Shown one piece after another: positions 7,702 to 16,131 of a DNA stretch of 35,546 nucleotides. The notes under the pieces were generated by a model, which searched no databases, was not told where the DNA came from, and saw only the letters and a list, made by a program, of their open reading frames with translations. A program made the position numbers and the translations under genes. Origin of the DNA: Bryobacterales bacterium (lineage in GTDB: Bacteria > Acidobacteriota > Terriglobia > Bryobacterales > Bryobacteraceae); assembly GCA_003163855.1 (NCBI GenBank), contig PLRJ01000089.1:1-35546 (forward strand), given 5' to 3'. Each line of letters starts with the position of its first letter. Within the stretch, counting starts at the first letter, position 1.

Positions 7702-8784
7702 TTACCGGCAGATACGGATGACTTCAGCGGCCAGGCGGCTCAACGGCATAACGCGGTCAACGCCGCCGAGCTTAATAGCTTCCGCGGGCATACCGAAGAC
7801 GACACTAGATTCTTCGTCCTGCGCGAGGTTGAAAGCGCCGGCTTCTTTCATCTCGAGCATGCCCCTGGAGCCATCGTCACCCATCCCAGTCATGATTACG
7901 CCGACACTGTTTTTTCCGGCGTAGCGCGCCGCCGACCGAAATAGAACATCGACACTAGGACGGTGCCGACTTACCAGAGGACCGTCTTTCAACTCCACGT
8001 AGTAACGGGCGCCGCTTCGCTTCAAAAGCAGATGTTTATTTCCCGGCGCTATCAGGGCCTGTCCACGGAGAACCGTATCGCCATTAGCAGCCTCCTGTAC
8101 AGTCACCCGGCAGATGCCGTTGAGGCGTTCGGCGAAGCGTGCAGTGAATGTTTCCGGCATATGTTGGACGATAACAATGCCGGGGCAGTTCAATGGCATC
8201 GACTCAAGGAACTCACGCAAAGCCTCTGTCCCGCCAGTCGAAGCTCCAACGACTACCACCTTCTCTGTAGTCTGGATCATAGCTTCGCCCTGAGGCTGTC
8301 TGCTCAGGACAGCGTCCGCTGTGAGCTTAGGGGCAACCGTGGGAACGCGGTTCACACGCAATTTTCTTAGCCTGGCGGAGGCCGCGGATTTAACGATATC
8401 GCAGATGTGGATTCGCGATTCTTCAAAGAATTCTTTGGTGCCGAGCTTCGGCTTGGTGATGATATCGACAGCACCCTTCTCGAGGGCATGAAGAGCAACC
8501 TCGGACCCGGCCTCGGTCAGGGTTGAGCAAATTACCGTCGGTATAGGATGCTGGCTCATGATCTTTTCGAGGAAAGTCAAGCCATCCATACGCGGCATCT
8601 CGACATCCAGCGTGATGACATCGGGATTAGTAGACTTAATCCGCTCGACGGCGATGTACGGATCGGATGCCGTAGCAACGACCTCAATTTCAGGATCGGA
8701 CTCGAGCACTTGAGTCATCATCTGACGCACTGAGGCCGAGTCGTCTACGATTAGGACGCGAATCTTGCGACGTAAAGGAGACAC
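7702..8784 (-). CDS. cheB: Chemotaxis protein-glutamate methylesterase CheB
   Basis: Response regulator fused to a receptor methylesterase, which removes methyl groups from MCP glutamates for adaptation. The 360-residue protein has an N-terminal receiver domain (about 7-125) with acidic pocket DD (14-15), phosphorylation site Asp60 in [11 protein letters not shown], and Lys111 (TKP). The C-terminal esterase (about 175-355) carries the triad Ser182 (GASTGG), His208 (VQHMP) and Asp304 (GMGDDG). The start is GTG at 8784: a perfect AGGAGG (8797-8792) lies 7 bases upstream, and the GTG shares one base with the cheR TAG. An upstream ATG at 8811 would place coding over that ribosome site and is less likely. 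Confidence 0.95.
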   Translation of the reverse strand: MSPLRRKIRVLIVDDSASVRQMMTQVLESDPEIEVVATASDPYIAVERIKSTNPDVITLDVEMPRMDGLTFLEKIMSQHPIPTVICSTLTEAGSEVALHALEKGAVDIITKPKLGTKEFFEESRIHICDIVKSAASARLRKLRVNRVPTVAPKLTADAVLSRQPQGEAMIQTTEKVVVVGASTGGTEALREFLESMPLNCPGIVIVQHMPETFTARFAERLNGICRVTVQEAANGDTVLRGQALIAPGNKHLLLKRSGARYYVELKDGPLVSRHRPSVDVLFRSAARYAGKNSVGVIMTGMGDDGSRGMLEMKEAGAFNLAQDEESSVVFGMPAEAIKLGGVDRVMPLSRLAAEVIRICR

Positions 8785-9665
8785 TATAGACCCTCCTGTT
8801 TTTGAAAACACGATGCCCCAACCGAAGTAAGCGGCAAATTCAAGCCCGAAAGCGACTCCGAGTGGCTAATGAAGAGGTAGCCACCCTGCACCAGATTGCG
8901 GCAAATTTTACCTATAACTGACTCCTGTGTGGCTCGATCGAAATAGATGAGTACATTACGGCAGAAGACGATATCGAAAATCTGTTTGACACGGTAGTCT
9001 TCATCCATGAAGTTCAACTGATGAAAGCTGACACGTCTTCGCAACTCAGGCCTAACGCGCACCAGAGACCGGTACTCTCCCTTTCCGTTTAGCAAATATC
9101 TGCGCCGCAATTCTCGTGGTACAGGCTCGATCTGATGCCGTGAGTAAATTCCGTCTTTTGCAGTGAGCAGGACGCGGGTGGAGATATCGGTTGAAAGAAT
9201 CTGAAAGTCAAATTGCGGGCGGGTAAGAGCATACTCGCTCATAATCATGGCGAGAGTATAGGGCTCTTCTCCGGTCGAGCAGGCTGCGGACCAGACGGTT
9301 ATCTTCTTCTTGAGTTTATGCACGGCAGTGCCTTCCAATTCGGGCAGAACTTTTTGTGTTAGGTAATCGAAGTGCTTCGGTTCACGAAAAAAGTCGGTCT
9401 TATTCGTGGTCATCGCATCGATGAAATGAACGCGCTCGTCCGCCGAATGCGGAGGCGAGAATAGATACTCGCAGTACTCGTCAAGCGATTGCATGCCCAG
9501 CTCGCGCACGCGCCGCAGGAGACGGCTCTGGACCATGGACTTCTTAGATGCGGGCATTTTTATGCCGAGTTCGCGCGTAACAAACTCCGCCATCTTTTCG
9601 TAATTCTGCTGGGAGAGGCGAATGGCCGGCTCCAGGATATCGGCACTTGGCGAGTTACCAGGCAT
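8784..9665 (-). CDS. cheR: Chemotaxis receptor methyltransferase CheR
   Basis: SAM-dependent enzyme that methylates glutamates on MCPs. The N-terminal helical domain ([17 protein letters not shown]...) leads to the [10 protein letters not shown] motif, then the SAM site [23 protein letters not shown], and the [14 protein letters not shown] and [11 protein letters not shown] strands. I chose the ATG at 9665 (293 residues), close to the family length of 270-290. An in-frame ATG at 9725 would add a 20-residue stretch unlike CheR N-termini, and neither start has a good ribosome site. It lies between cheW and cheB; with cheB it supplies the adaptation arm of this cluster. Confidence 0.93.
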   Translation of the reverse strand: MPGNSPSADILEPAIRLSQQNYEKMAEFVTRELGIKMPASKKSMVQSRLLRRVRELGMQSLDEYCEYLFSPPHSADERVHFIDAMTTNKTDFFREPKHFDYLTQKVLPELEGTAVHKLKKKITVWSAACSTGEEPYTLAMIMSEYALTRPQFDFQILSTDISTRVLLTAKDGIYSRHQIEPVPRELRRRYLLNGKGEYRSLVRVRPELRRRVSFHQLNFMDEDYRVKQIFDIVFCRNVLIYFDRATQESVIGKICRNLVQGGYLFISHSESLSGLNLPLTSVGASCFQKQEGL

Positions 9666-9769
9666 ACGATGTGCCCACAGGCGAAACGCCATTGGCAGGC
9701 GGGGCAGCCAAGCGCTGGAAGCCATCGATGATGAAAAATCTACCCATGTCGCGCACCTCTTCTTGCGAA

Positions 9770-10285
9770 CTAGGTTGGTAGCAGCAACTCGGGCTGCGAA
9801 CTGGAAGCGTTATCTATCAGTTCTAATTCCTCGGAAGCAAAGACTGCATTGACGTCCAGGATAATGATGAAGTCGTCCCCACGCCTGCCCATGCCGTGAA
9901 TAAACTCGGTGCGCCAGCGCATCGCGATGCGCGGCGGGGGATTAACGGCGGAAGGATTTAGTTCGATAACTTCATGAACGCTGTCGGCGAGGCCGCCCAA
10001 GACAGCATCTTCTCCCTCAATCTGGAGCTCCATCACAATAATCCGGGTATTGTGTGTCTCAATCGCAGCGGGAAGGCCGAAGCGTTGACGCAGATCCGCC
10101 ACTGGTATGGCCTTACCCCGGACATTAACAACTCCGCGCAGGTATTCCGGCGCATTAGGGACCCGAGTTATGGCGGGCACTTCGATCACTTCGCGCACTT
10201 GAGCAACGTTTATAGCAAAGAGTTCGTTCCCTAGCTTGAACGTCATGTACTGCGTAACTTCCGCGGAACTGACGGTCTCCGTCAT
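9770..10285 (-). CDS. cheW: CheW coupling protein, copy 1 (after cheA)
   Basis: Scaffold linking MCPs to CheA. The 171-residue protein opens TQYMTFKLGNELFAINVAQVREVIE and contains the CheW-domain landmarks RVPNAPEYLRGVVNVRGKAIPVADLR. It continues VLGGLADSVHEVIEL and GRRGDDFIIILDVNAVF, covering the full domain of about 140 residues. It is a close paralogue of the cheW at 12797-13354; most residues match between VTQYMTF and the FIIILDV strand, while the tails differ. The 79 bases before it, after the cheA stop, hold no gene. Confidence 0.94.
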   Translation of the reverse strand: MTETVSSAEVTQYMTFKLGNELFAINVAQVREVIEVPAITRVPNAPEYLRGVVNVRGKAIPVADLRQRFGLPAAIETHNTRIIVMELQIEGEDAVLGGLADSVHEVIELNPSAVNPPPRIAMRWRTEFIHGMGRRGDDFIIILDVNAVFASEELELIDNASSSQPELLLPT

Positions 10286-10364
10286 TTACCGGCACCCATG
10301 CTAATCCATCTTTCTGCTTTGTAATTCCTCATATGGGTAAACCTTTCTTTTCCCGAAGCATTTC

Positions 10365-12410
10365 CTACGCGGCTGCTTGAGGCAATCCCCTGTTGCTATC
10401 CTTGACGCCGGCAAGATGGACGATTCCGGGTACATCGAGGATGAGAGCCACGCGTCCGTCTCCCATGACGGTGGACCCCGAAACTACGTCGATCTTACGG
10501 AAAAAGCGGCCCAGCGCCTGAATTACGGTTTGATGAGTCCCCATCACCCGGTCCACCACTAAACCGACCCGGTGGTCTTCGTAGCGGACCAGCACGATTT
10601 TAGAGATGGCTGGACTTTTGCCGGCCATATGGAAAAGATCACGCAGGTCGATATACGGAATGAGTTCGCCCCGAACCGCAATTACATTGCGCCCGTTATT
10701 GCGTTCACGCTCAACGAAAGGAAGATCGACATTTTCGGTCACCATAGGCATTGGAATGATGTACTGGCTCTCGCCAGCCTGCACCAATAGACCGTCAATA
10801 ATGGCCAACGTCAGGGGAAGCGTTAAGGAGACACTGGAACCGCGGCCCGGCTTACTCGCAAGGCTCAGGGTGCCGCGCAGGGAATCGATTTGACGCTTCA
10901 CAACGTCCATACCCACTCCGCGTCCGGAGATGCTGGTTACCGATTGCGCCGTGGAGAAGCCCGGCAGCAAGATCAGGTTGAATATCTCCTTATCGGTCAA
11001 GGTTGCATCGGCTGAAATTAAGTTCTTGGCGATCGCTTTAGCTCGAATCGCTTCGCGATCAAGTCCCTTGCCGTCATCTTCAATGCTCACCACGACGTCA
11101 GAGCCGCGATGCGAAGCAATCAGGCGAATGGTTCCCTGCCGAGGCTTGCCCTGAGCTAAACGGTCGGCAACCTTCTCGATTCCGTGATCAATGCTGTTGC
11201 GCAGCAGATGAACGAGAGGTTCACCAAGCTGATCGAGAATACTCTTATCCAGTTCAGTCTCTTCGCCCTCGGTAACAAGCTCTATTTCCTTGTCGAGTTG
11301 ACGCGAGAGATCGTGAACCAAGCGACGGAAACGGCCGAAAATGGTGCCAATAGGCATCATACGAATCTGCAAGACGTCGTCACGCAGTTCCGAAACCAGA
11401 CGCTCGATTTCTTCGACAGGTTCGGCCAGTTCGGATGAATCGAGGCGGGAGGCCGCCGTAACCAGCCGCGAATGGTTCATCACAAGCTCACCGACCAGAT
11501 TCACCAATCGATCGAGCCGAGCGGCCGGCACCCTGACGATAGCCTCCTTGGCCACGGAGTGAGCGGCGGAGCTGCTATTTTCAATTTGTTCGGACGGAGT
11601 GTTGCCTGCATTTGCAGGCATCACTTGAGGAGGTTCGGCAAGGGCCGGTTCTGGAGCGGCCGAGACGCTGATCGCAGCCGGGAGGGCCGATTCCGATGCT
11701 GGGTCTATGCGCAAATCGCTGCCATCCTCCACAAATAGAAACACGTCTCGAATAGCAGCAAGGTTAGTGTCGCCGCTTAGCCGAATGGTCCACGAAAGGT
11801 AACAGGCTTCCGCGTCCATTACGGCAAGCAGCGGAACGCGATCTATATTGGCAACAATACTGCAAACACCTAACTGCTTGAGGTCTCTGAAGAGGAGGAG
11901 CGGGCTTGTGCCCCGCGACAGAATGGCGGGATCAGGCCGGAAGTGAATATTCCAGACTGACAGCGCCGTCTCAGACGTGTCGGCGGAGGATTTCGGGGCA
12001 ATGATAGGCGAGCCGCTGGAAGGCGCCGACAAACGCCGCACCCTTTCCAACAAAGCCGTCTGCAGAGATGGGTCAGCGGCCTTGCCTGCCTGTGCTGTGC
12101 TAAGAAGTAACCGGATCTGGTCGGTCGCGCCGAGAATTACGTTTGAAAGCTCATCCGAGACCGTTACCAGGCCTCCTCGAACAAGGTCGAGAAGTGTCTC
12201 AACATGGTGTGTAAAGGAAGCTACATCAGCAAAGCCGAACATTGAGCCGGAGCCCTTGATGGTATGAAAAGCGCGGAAAATACGATTGACAGTTTCCGGA
12301 TCGGCCGAATCCTCGGAAAGGGTGAGGGCCGAGGATTCGATTTCAGCCAGCAAGTCGTCAGCTTCCTGCAGGTATGTATCTACCGGATTCGGGTGATTCT
12401 TTTTTGCCAT
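10365..12410 (-). CDS. cheA: Chemotaxis histidine kinase CheA
   Basis: Receptor-coupled kinase of 681 residues that phosphorylates a response regulator. Domains in order: Hpt (about 8-110) with phosphorylated His49 in RAFHTIKGSGSMFGF; a middle segment (about 150-235, beginning VWNIHFRPDP) like the regulator-binding domain of many CheA proteins; an Ala/Pro-rich linker; a dimerisation region (about 290-365, VRVPAARLDRLVNLVGELVM); an ATPase with N-box HLLRNSIDHGIE (401-412), DDGKGL (445-450) and GRGVGMDVVK (496-505); and a C-terminal CheW-like domain (about 535-670). ATG at 12410 is chosen because MAKKNHPNPVDTYLQEADD leads into Hpt; a longer reading to 12518 overlaps the STAS gene. No cheY lies nearby, so CheB's receiver is the only regulator encoded here. 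Confidence 0.95.
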   Translation of the reverse strand: MAKKNHPNPVDTYLQEADDLLAEIESSALTLSEDSADPETVNRIFRAFHTIKGSGSMFGFADVASFTHHVETLLDLVRGGLVTVSDELSNVILGATDQIRLLLSTAQAGKAADPSLQTALLERVRRLSAPSSGSPIIAPKSSADTSETALSVWNIHFRPDPAILSRGTSPLLLFRDLKQLGVCSIVANIDRVPLLAVMDAEACYLSWTIRLSGDTNLAAIRDVFLFVEDGSDLRIDPASESALPAAISVSAAPEPALAEPPQVMPANAGNTPSEQIENSSSAAHSVAKEAIVRVPAARLDRLVNLVGELVMNHSRLVTAASRLDSSELAEPVEEIERLVSELRDDVLQIRMMPIGTIFGRFRRLVHDLSRQLDKEIELVTEGEETELDKSILDQLGEPLVHLLRNSIDHGIEKVADRLAQGKPRQGTIRLIASHRGSDVVVSIEDDGKGLDREAIRAKAIAKNLISADATLTDKEIFNLILLPGFSTAQSVTSISGRGVGMDVVKRQIDSLRGTLSLASKPGRGSSVSLTLPLTLAIIDGLLVQAGESQYIIPMPMVTENVDLPFVERERNNGRNVIAVRGELIPYIDLRDLFHMAGKSPAISKIVLVRYEDHRVGLVVDRVMGTHQTVIQALGRFFRKIDVVSGSTVMGDGRVALILDVPGIVHLAGVKDSNRGLPQAAA

Positions 12411-12417
12411 GGCTAAG

Positions 12418-12708
12418 CTAAACCAATCCCTCCAGCGATAGGCCGAGGGCCGCTGCCGGTTCGGTGACAGCGGGAGGCACCCCCAGAATGCGAAATGGTT
12501 TGCCAGCAGCCAACGCACTTTTTTGCCCGGCTAGGAGAATCTGCAGTCCGGTAACGTCGCACTTGTCCACGGAACTGAGATCCAACATGATTTCCGACTG
12601 TTGAGAGAGGCAAACGAGCAGCGCCTGGCGCAATTCATTTGCCGCTTCAATGTCGAGCGATCCTGAGACAGCTAATACCCCTGGTGATTCGCCTTGTCTA
12701 AGTTTCAT
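12418..12708 (-). CDS. STAS-domain protein
   Basis: A 96-residue single STAS domain, the fold of anti-sigma-factor antagonists such as SpoIIAA. The order VLAVSGSLDIEAANELRQAL ... EIMLDLSSVDKCDVTGLQILLAGQKSA fits. In SpoIIAA-type proteins a Ser lies in a D-S-xG motif; here the spot reads CDVTGLQ, with Thr as the candidate phosphoacceptor. It sits between cheW copy 2 and cheA, 7 bases before cheA, so it is probably part of the signalling unit, perhaps as a CheA or receptor partner. That role is inference from position. No anti-sigma kinase or sigma factor is nearby. Confidence 0.85.
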   Translation of the reverse strand: MKLRQGESPGVLAVSGSLDIEAANELRQALLVCLSQQSEIMLDLSSVDKCDVTGLQILLAGQKSALAAGKPFRILGVPPAVTEPAAALGLSLEGLV

Positions 12709-12758
12709 ACCTTAATCCCGCTCTAAACGCGGTGAGCTTTTCAGTCATAGTCTTTATC

Positions 12759-12780
12759 GCCGCTAGCGGCCTTTTTCTTT
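12759..12780 (+). terminator. Palindrome plus T-run, reads as a terminator on the plus strand
   Basis: Perfect palindrome GCCGCTAGCGGC (12759-12770) followed on the plus strand by CTTTTTCTTT. It would terminate plus-strand (antisense) transcription. On the minus strand, the direction of the che operon, no T-run follows. It lies in the 88-base gap between the STAS gene and cheW copy 2. Confidence 0.35.
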
Positions 12781-12796
12781 ATCCTCAACTGAGATA

Positions 12797-13354
12797 CTAG
12801 GTGCCAATTGCTCCGGTAAAGGCGGGCATTGCACCACGCAGCGACTCCGCGTCTGCGGCGGCAGACGAACCAAACTCGGCCAGGCTCTTAGTCTCTTCAG
12901 TCACTTGAGTCACCAACGCCACCTCGTCGGAGGCGAACACCGCGTCCACGTCCAGGATAATGATGAAATCGTCGCCCCGCCGTGCCATTCCGGAGATAAA
13001 ATCGCTGCGCCAGCGCGACGCGATGTTTGGAGGAGGATTGATGTTCGCGAGATCGAGTTCGATTACCTCATGCACGCTGTCGGCAATGCCGCCGAGAACA
13101 GTAGTCTCGCCATCAATCAGCAGTTCCATGACGACAATGCGCGTGTTCACGGTCTCGACGGCGGGCGTCAATCCGAAGCGAATGCGCAGATCAACCACCG
13201 GAACAGCCTTTCCGCGCACGTTCACCACGCCACGCATATAAGGGGGTGCGGAGGGAACCCTGGTGACGGACGAAATCTCAAGCACTTCGCGCACTTGCGC
13301 GACGCTTATGGCAAACAATTCGTCGCCAAGTCTAAAGGTCATGTATTGTGTCAT
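12797..13354 (-). CDS. cheW: CheW coupling protein, copy 2 (before the STAS gene)
   Basis: Second CheW-domain protein, 185 residues from the ATG at 13354 (MTQYMTFRLGDELFAISVAQVREVLE). Landmarks are RVPSAPPYMRGVVNVRGKAVPVVDLR, VLGGIADSVHEVIEL and RRGDDFIIILDVDAVF. It has a 40-residue Ala/Ser-rich C-terminal extension (from EVALVTQVTEE on) that copy 1 lacks. AGAAG lies a few bases upstream; an in-frame GTG at 13375 is an alternative. It lies next to the MCP gene, so it may couple this receptor, while copy 1 serves the same or other receptors. That division is inference. Confidence 0.94.
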   Translation of the reverse strand: MTQYMTFRLGDELFAISVAQVREVLEISSVTRVPSAPPYMRGVVNVRGKAVPVVDLRIRFGLTPAVETVNTRIVVMELLIDGETTVLGGIADSVHEVIELDLANINPPPNIASRWRSDFISGMARRGDDFIIILDVDAVFASDEVALVTQVTEETKSLAEFGSSAAADAESLRGAMPAFTGAIGT

Positions 13355-13384
13355 GGCTTCTTCTGAATTCAGCACAGTTCACTA

Positions 13385-15091
13385 CTAGTCCTGATAGGCG
13401 GTAAAATCCCGGTCGCGGGAATCGACGTCGCCGGTATTAGAGTCAAGCTCAATGCCGGGACCGGTGACAGCGCGATGCATGTTGGCAAGCCCCAAGGTTG
13501 ACGGCATCACGCGGCTTTTCCGGGGAGCAACAAGAGTCTTCCGCGGAGAGGCTTTTGTTAAGCGCGGAGATGGGCCTCGTGAATCGTCACTTAGCTTGAA
13601 GAAGGAAATAGCGGACTGAAGCACTTCCGCTTGACTAGCGAGTTCCTGGGCCGTACTTGCCATCTCCTGAGAGGCCGAAGCGTTCTGCTGAATGACCTGG
13701 TCGAGCTGTTGAATAGCTTTGTTCACCTGGGCAGCGCCTGTACTTTGTTCCGCGCTGGCGGCGGCAATCTCGCGCACCAACTCGGCCGTTCTGCGAATAT
13801 CGGGGACCAGTTTAGTGATTAATTGTCCGGCCCCTTCCGCCGTCTTAACACCGTCACTACTCAGATGGCTAATTTCGGCGGCTGCCGTCTGGCTGCGCTC
13901 GGCCAGCTTGCGAACTTCAGAGGCCACCACCGCAAATCCTTTACCATGCTCTCCGGCTCGGGCAGCCTCTACTGCGGCATTCAGAGCCAGCAGATCGGTT
14001 TTCCGGGCTATCTCTTCGATAATGTTTATCTTTTCCGCCACTTCCTTCATGGCGCTGACAGTTCGCGAAACGGCATCACCGCTCAGCTTGCCATCCTCGG
14101 CCGCGCTTGAGGCAATCTTGTCCGTTTGGCGGGCGTTTTCCGAATTCTGCTGGACACTAGCGGCCATCTGCTCCATAGCAGAGGTACTTTCTTCGGCCGC
14201 AGCGGCCTGCTCGCTAGACCCCTGCGAAAGTTGATCGGCAGTGCTGCTCATGCCTTCACTGCCTTCGGCCACGTTCTTGGCAGCCTCCGTTACCTCGGTC
14301 ATCGTGCGGCGCAGATTATCGACCATCAGGTTGAGGGCGTTTAGCATCTGGCCAAGCTCATCTTTTGAAGTCACCTCGATGTTGTGACTCAGATCGCCTT
14401 TAGAAATGGCATCGACGAATCCGGCGGCCACGGCCAGTGGTGAAGTAATTGCTCGAACAATGAAGAGGGTAATGAACACGGCAATGATTACGGCAACGAC
14501 GATCCCGATCAATATCCCCGTTCTAGCCGACGAGACGTCGCCTTGAACTTCAAGGGATTCTTTTTCACCGCTGCTCTTCTTAAAGTTCACCAAGTTTTCG
14601 GAGTCTTCGACTACTTTCCGGAAGATCGGGTTCAAGCGCTGCCGCAGCGTTTCGGCGGCTTCTTTATTGCCGGCATCAGTTCCCAGGCGGCTCGCCCGGA
14701 GTATTTCATCCGTAGTGGCGGCGAACGACTGCCGGCTCGACTTGAGCGACTCAAGTAGTACACGGCCCTGCTCCGTCAGAATCAGCTTGTCAACCGCGGC
14801 AAGTACGTCCGAGTTTTTTGTGCGCGTGGACAAAATCTGGCTTTCCAATTCTTCCTTCTCCGGCTTTCCGGCGGCTTGTACGTGCTGGCTGACCAGGATG
14901 TAATTCATTGACACACCGCTCTTTAATTCGCCCACCAAGTACGTGGATGGCAGTGAGTTCTGGGCGATTTGATTGGCACTCTTCTCGATGTTGCCAACCT
15001 TAAAGTAAGCGAATAGCCCTAGCGCAATGACAATCGCGATAACAACGCCAAAGCCAGATCCTATGCGCGTTCCGATTTTCCAGTTGTTCAT
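13385..15091 (-). CDS. Methyl-accepting chemotaxis protein
   Basis: Membrane chemoreceptor of 568 residues. From the N-terminus: TM1 (about 11-33), a periplasmic region of about 155 residues with a four-helix-bundle look ([20 protein letters not shown]...), TM2 (about 191-212), HAMP (about 213-265), then the coiled-coil signalling domain. Its conserved tip reads [20 protein letters not shown] (362-381), followed by [18 protein letters not shown]. Gln/Ala/Ser/Glu-rich stretches such as [19 protein letters not shown] look like methylation helices. The C-terminus ([11 protein letters not shown]) lacks a CheR-tethering xWxxF pentapeptide. ATG at 15091 is chosen since it directly precedes TM1; the open frame runs to 15211. 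It is the first gene of the che operon. Ligand unknown. Confidence 0.94.
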   Translation of the reverse strand: MNNWKIGTRIGSGFGVVIAIVIALGLFAYFKVGNIEKSANQIAQNSLPSTYLVGELKSGVSMNYILVSQHVQAAGKPEKEELESQILSTRTKNSDVLAAVDKLILTEQGRVLLESLKSSRQSFAATTDEILRASRLGTDAGNKEAAETLRQRLNPIFRKVVEDSENLVNFKKSSGEKESLEVQGDVSSARTGILIGIVVAVIIAVFITLFIVRAITSPLAVAAGFVDAISKGDLSHNIEVTSKDELGQMLNALNLMVDNLRRTMTEVTEAAKNVAEGSEGMSSTADQLSQGSSEQAAAAEESTSAMEQMAASVQQNSENARQTDKIASSAAEDGKLSGDAVSRTVSAMKEVAEKINIIEEIARKTDLLALNAAVEAARAGEHGKGFAVVASEVRKLAERSQTAAAEISHLSSDGVKTAEGAGQLITKLVPDIRRTAELVREIAAASAEQSTGAAQVNKAIQQLDQVIQQNASASQEMASTAQELASQAEVLQSAISFFKLSDDSRGPSPRLTKASPRKTLVAPRKSRVMPSTLGLANMHRAVTGPGIELDSNTGDVDSRDRDFTAYQD

Positions 15092-15144
15092 AAACTTCTT
15101 TTTGAGAAGCTCCTTCGTTCCAACTGAAAAGTGGATAGGGAACC

Positions 15145-15172
15145 CGTATATTCTCTGGTAAGAGCTTGTAAA
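15145..15172 (-). promoter_or_regulatory. Candidate sigma70-type promoter for the MCP-che operon
   Basis: Minus strand: -35 TTTACA (15172-15167), 16-base spacer, -10 TATACG (15150-15145). Transcription would start about 48 bases before the MCP ATG. It lies in the 131-base divergent gap between the MCP gene and the TPR gene (15092-15222); I found no equally good plus-strand promoter there. Confidence 0.4.
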
Positions 15173-15222
15173 ACTTGCGCCAACGCCAAACGCCGACGAG
15201 CCGCTATGCAATACTCCCTCTC

Positions 15223-16113
15223 ATGATGCGTTTTCCGACCCTAGTCCTAGCAGCCGTAGTTGTATTGCCATTCGTTCAAAGAGGATTAGCGAATGACCAC
15301 CCGGCAAACGACGGGCCTTTTGAGGCAACTTCACGACTGGGTAGAAAACTCTATGCGCTTCCAGATTCTGACGGCGCCATTGGAGCGGCGAAGAAAGAAC
15401 TGGCCGCTGACCCCAAAAATAGCGCCCTGGTCCTCAAGCTTTCTAAAGCGCAGGCCGCGAAGCGGCAGTACCGTGAGGCCATAATGACTTGTACAGAGGG
15501 CCTGAAAGCATCGCCCAAAGATGCGCAGTTGTATCTGGAACGAGGCCATCGCGAACTTGGGCTACGGGATTTCAAGGTTGCGCTGGCAGATCTGAACCGG
15601 GCTGCGGAATTGGATCCTACGCTGCTGGACGCGCAGTATCACCTGGGAATGGCCCACTACTTTCTGGGCGAGTTCGACCTGGCAGCTAAAGGATTTGGGC
15701 GCGGGCTGGAACTGGCAAAAAACAACGACAGCGTCATTGATTGTTCCAATTGGCTGTACGTATCGCTTCGTCGCGCCGGAAAAACGGAGGCGGCGGCCAA
15801 CGTTCTAAAGCGGATTACGCCGGACGTGAAGAATACTGAGCCGCATCTTTATTTTTATCTACAACTGCTACATTTCTACCAAGGCAAAATCACTGAAAAG
15901 GATTTGCTACCGCCTGCACCCAAAGGACCGGCTGACATAGAAGGAGAACTGTCTTTCAACACCATCAACTATGGCGACGGCAACTGGTATCTCTACACGA
16001 ATAACGATCCGGCACGAGCGCCTGAATTTTTCCGCCGGGTGGTAAAAGGCTCGGCATGGAACTCCTGGGGTTTCATCGGCTCGGAGTTAGAACTGGCTAA
16101 GAGCAAAAAGTGA
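15223..16113 (+). CDS. Secreted TPR-repeat protein
   Basis: Predicted exported protein of 296 residues. The first 22 residues are a signal peptide (MMRFPTLVLAAVVVLPFVQRGLA), with cleavage likely after GLA. The mature part contains at least three TPR-like helix pairs from about residue 50 to 190, for example NSALVLKLSKAQAAKRQYREA, AQLYLERGHRELGLRDFKVALADLNRAAELDP and LDAQYHLGMAHYFLGEFDLAAKGFGRGLELA. The last 100 residues (LSFNTINYGDGNWYLYTNNDPARAPEFFRRVV...) look like further degenerate helices. TPR domains bind protein partners. Start ATG 15223 or the next codon, ATG 15226. It lies 18 bases before the BNR gene, so the two are probably co-transcribed. Partner unknown. Confidence 0.85.
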   Translation: MMRFPTLVLAAVVVLPFVQRGLANDHPANDGPFEATSRLGRKLYALPDSDGAIGAAKKELAADPKNSALVLKLSKAQAAKRQYREAIMTCTEGLKASPKDAQLYLERGHRELGLRDFKVALADLNRAAELDPTLLDAQYHLGMAHYFLGEFDLAAKGFGRGLELAKNNDSVIDCSNWLYVSLRRAGKTEAAANVLKRITPDVKNTEPHLYFYLQLLHFYQGKITEKDLLPPAPKGPADIEGELSFNTINYGDGNWYLYTNNDPARAPEFFRRVVKGSAWNSWGFIGSELELAKSKK

Positions 16114-16131
16114 GTTGAGGTCGGCTTACAC

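Noticed and set aside
9666-9725. 20-residue extension of CheR
   Set aside because: MASSAWLPRLPMAFRLWAHR is unlike CheR N-termini and gives an over-long protein, although no ribosome site clearly excludes it.
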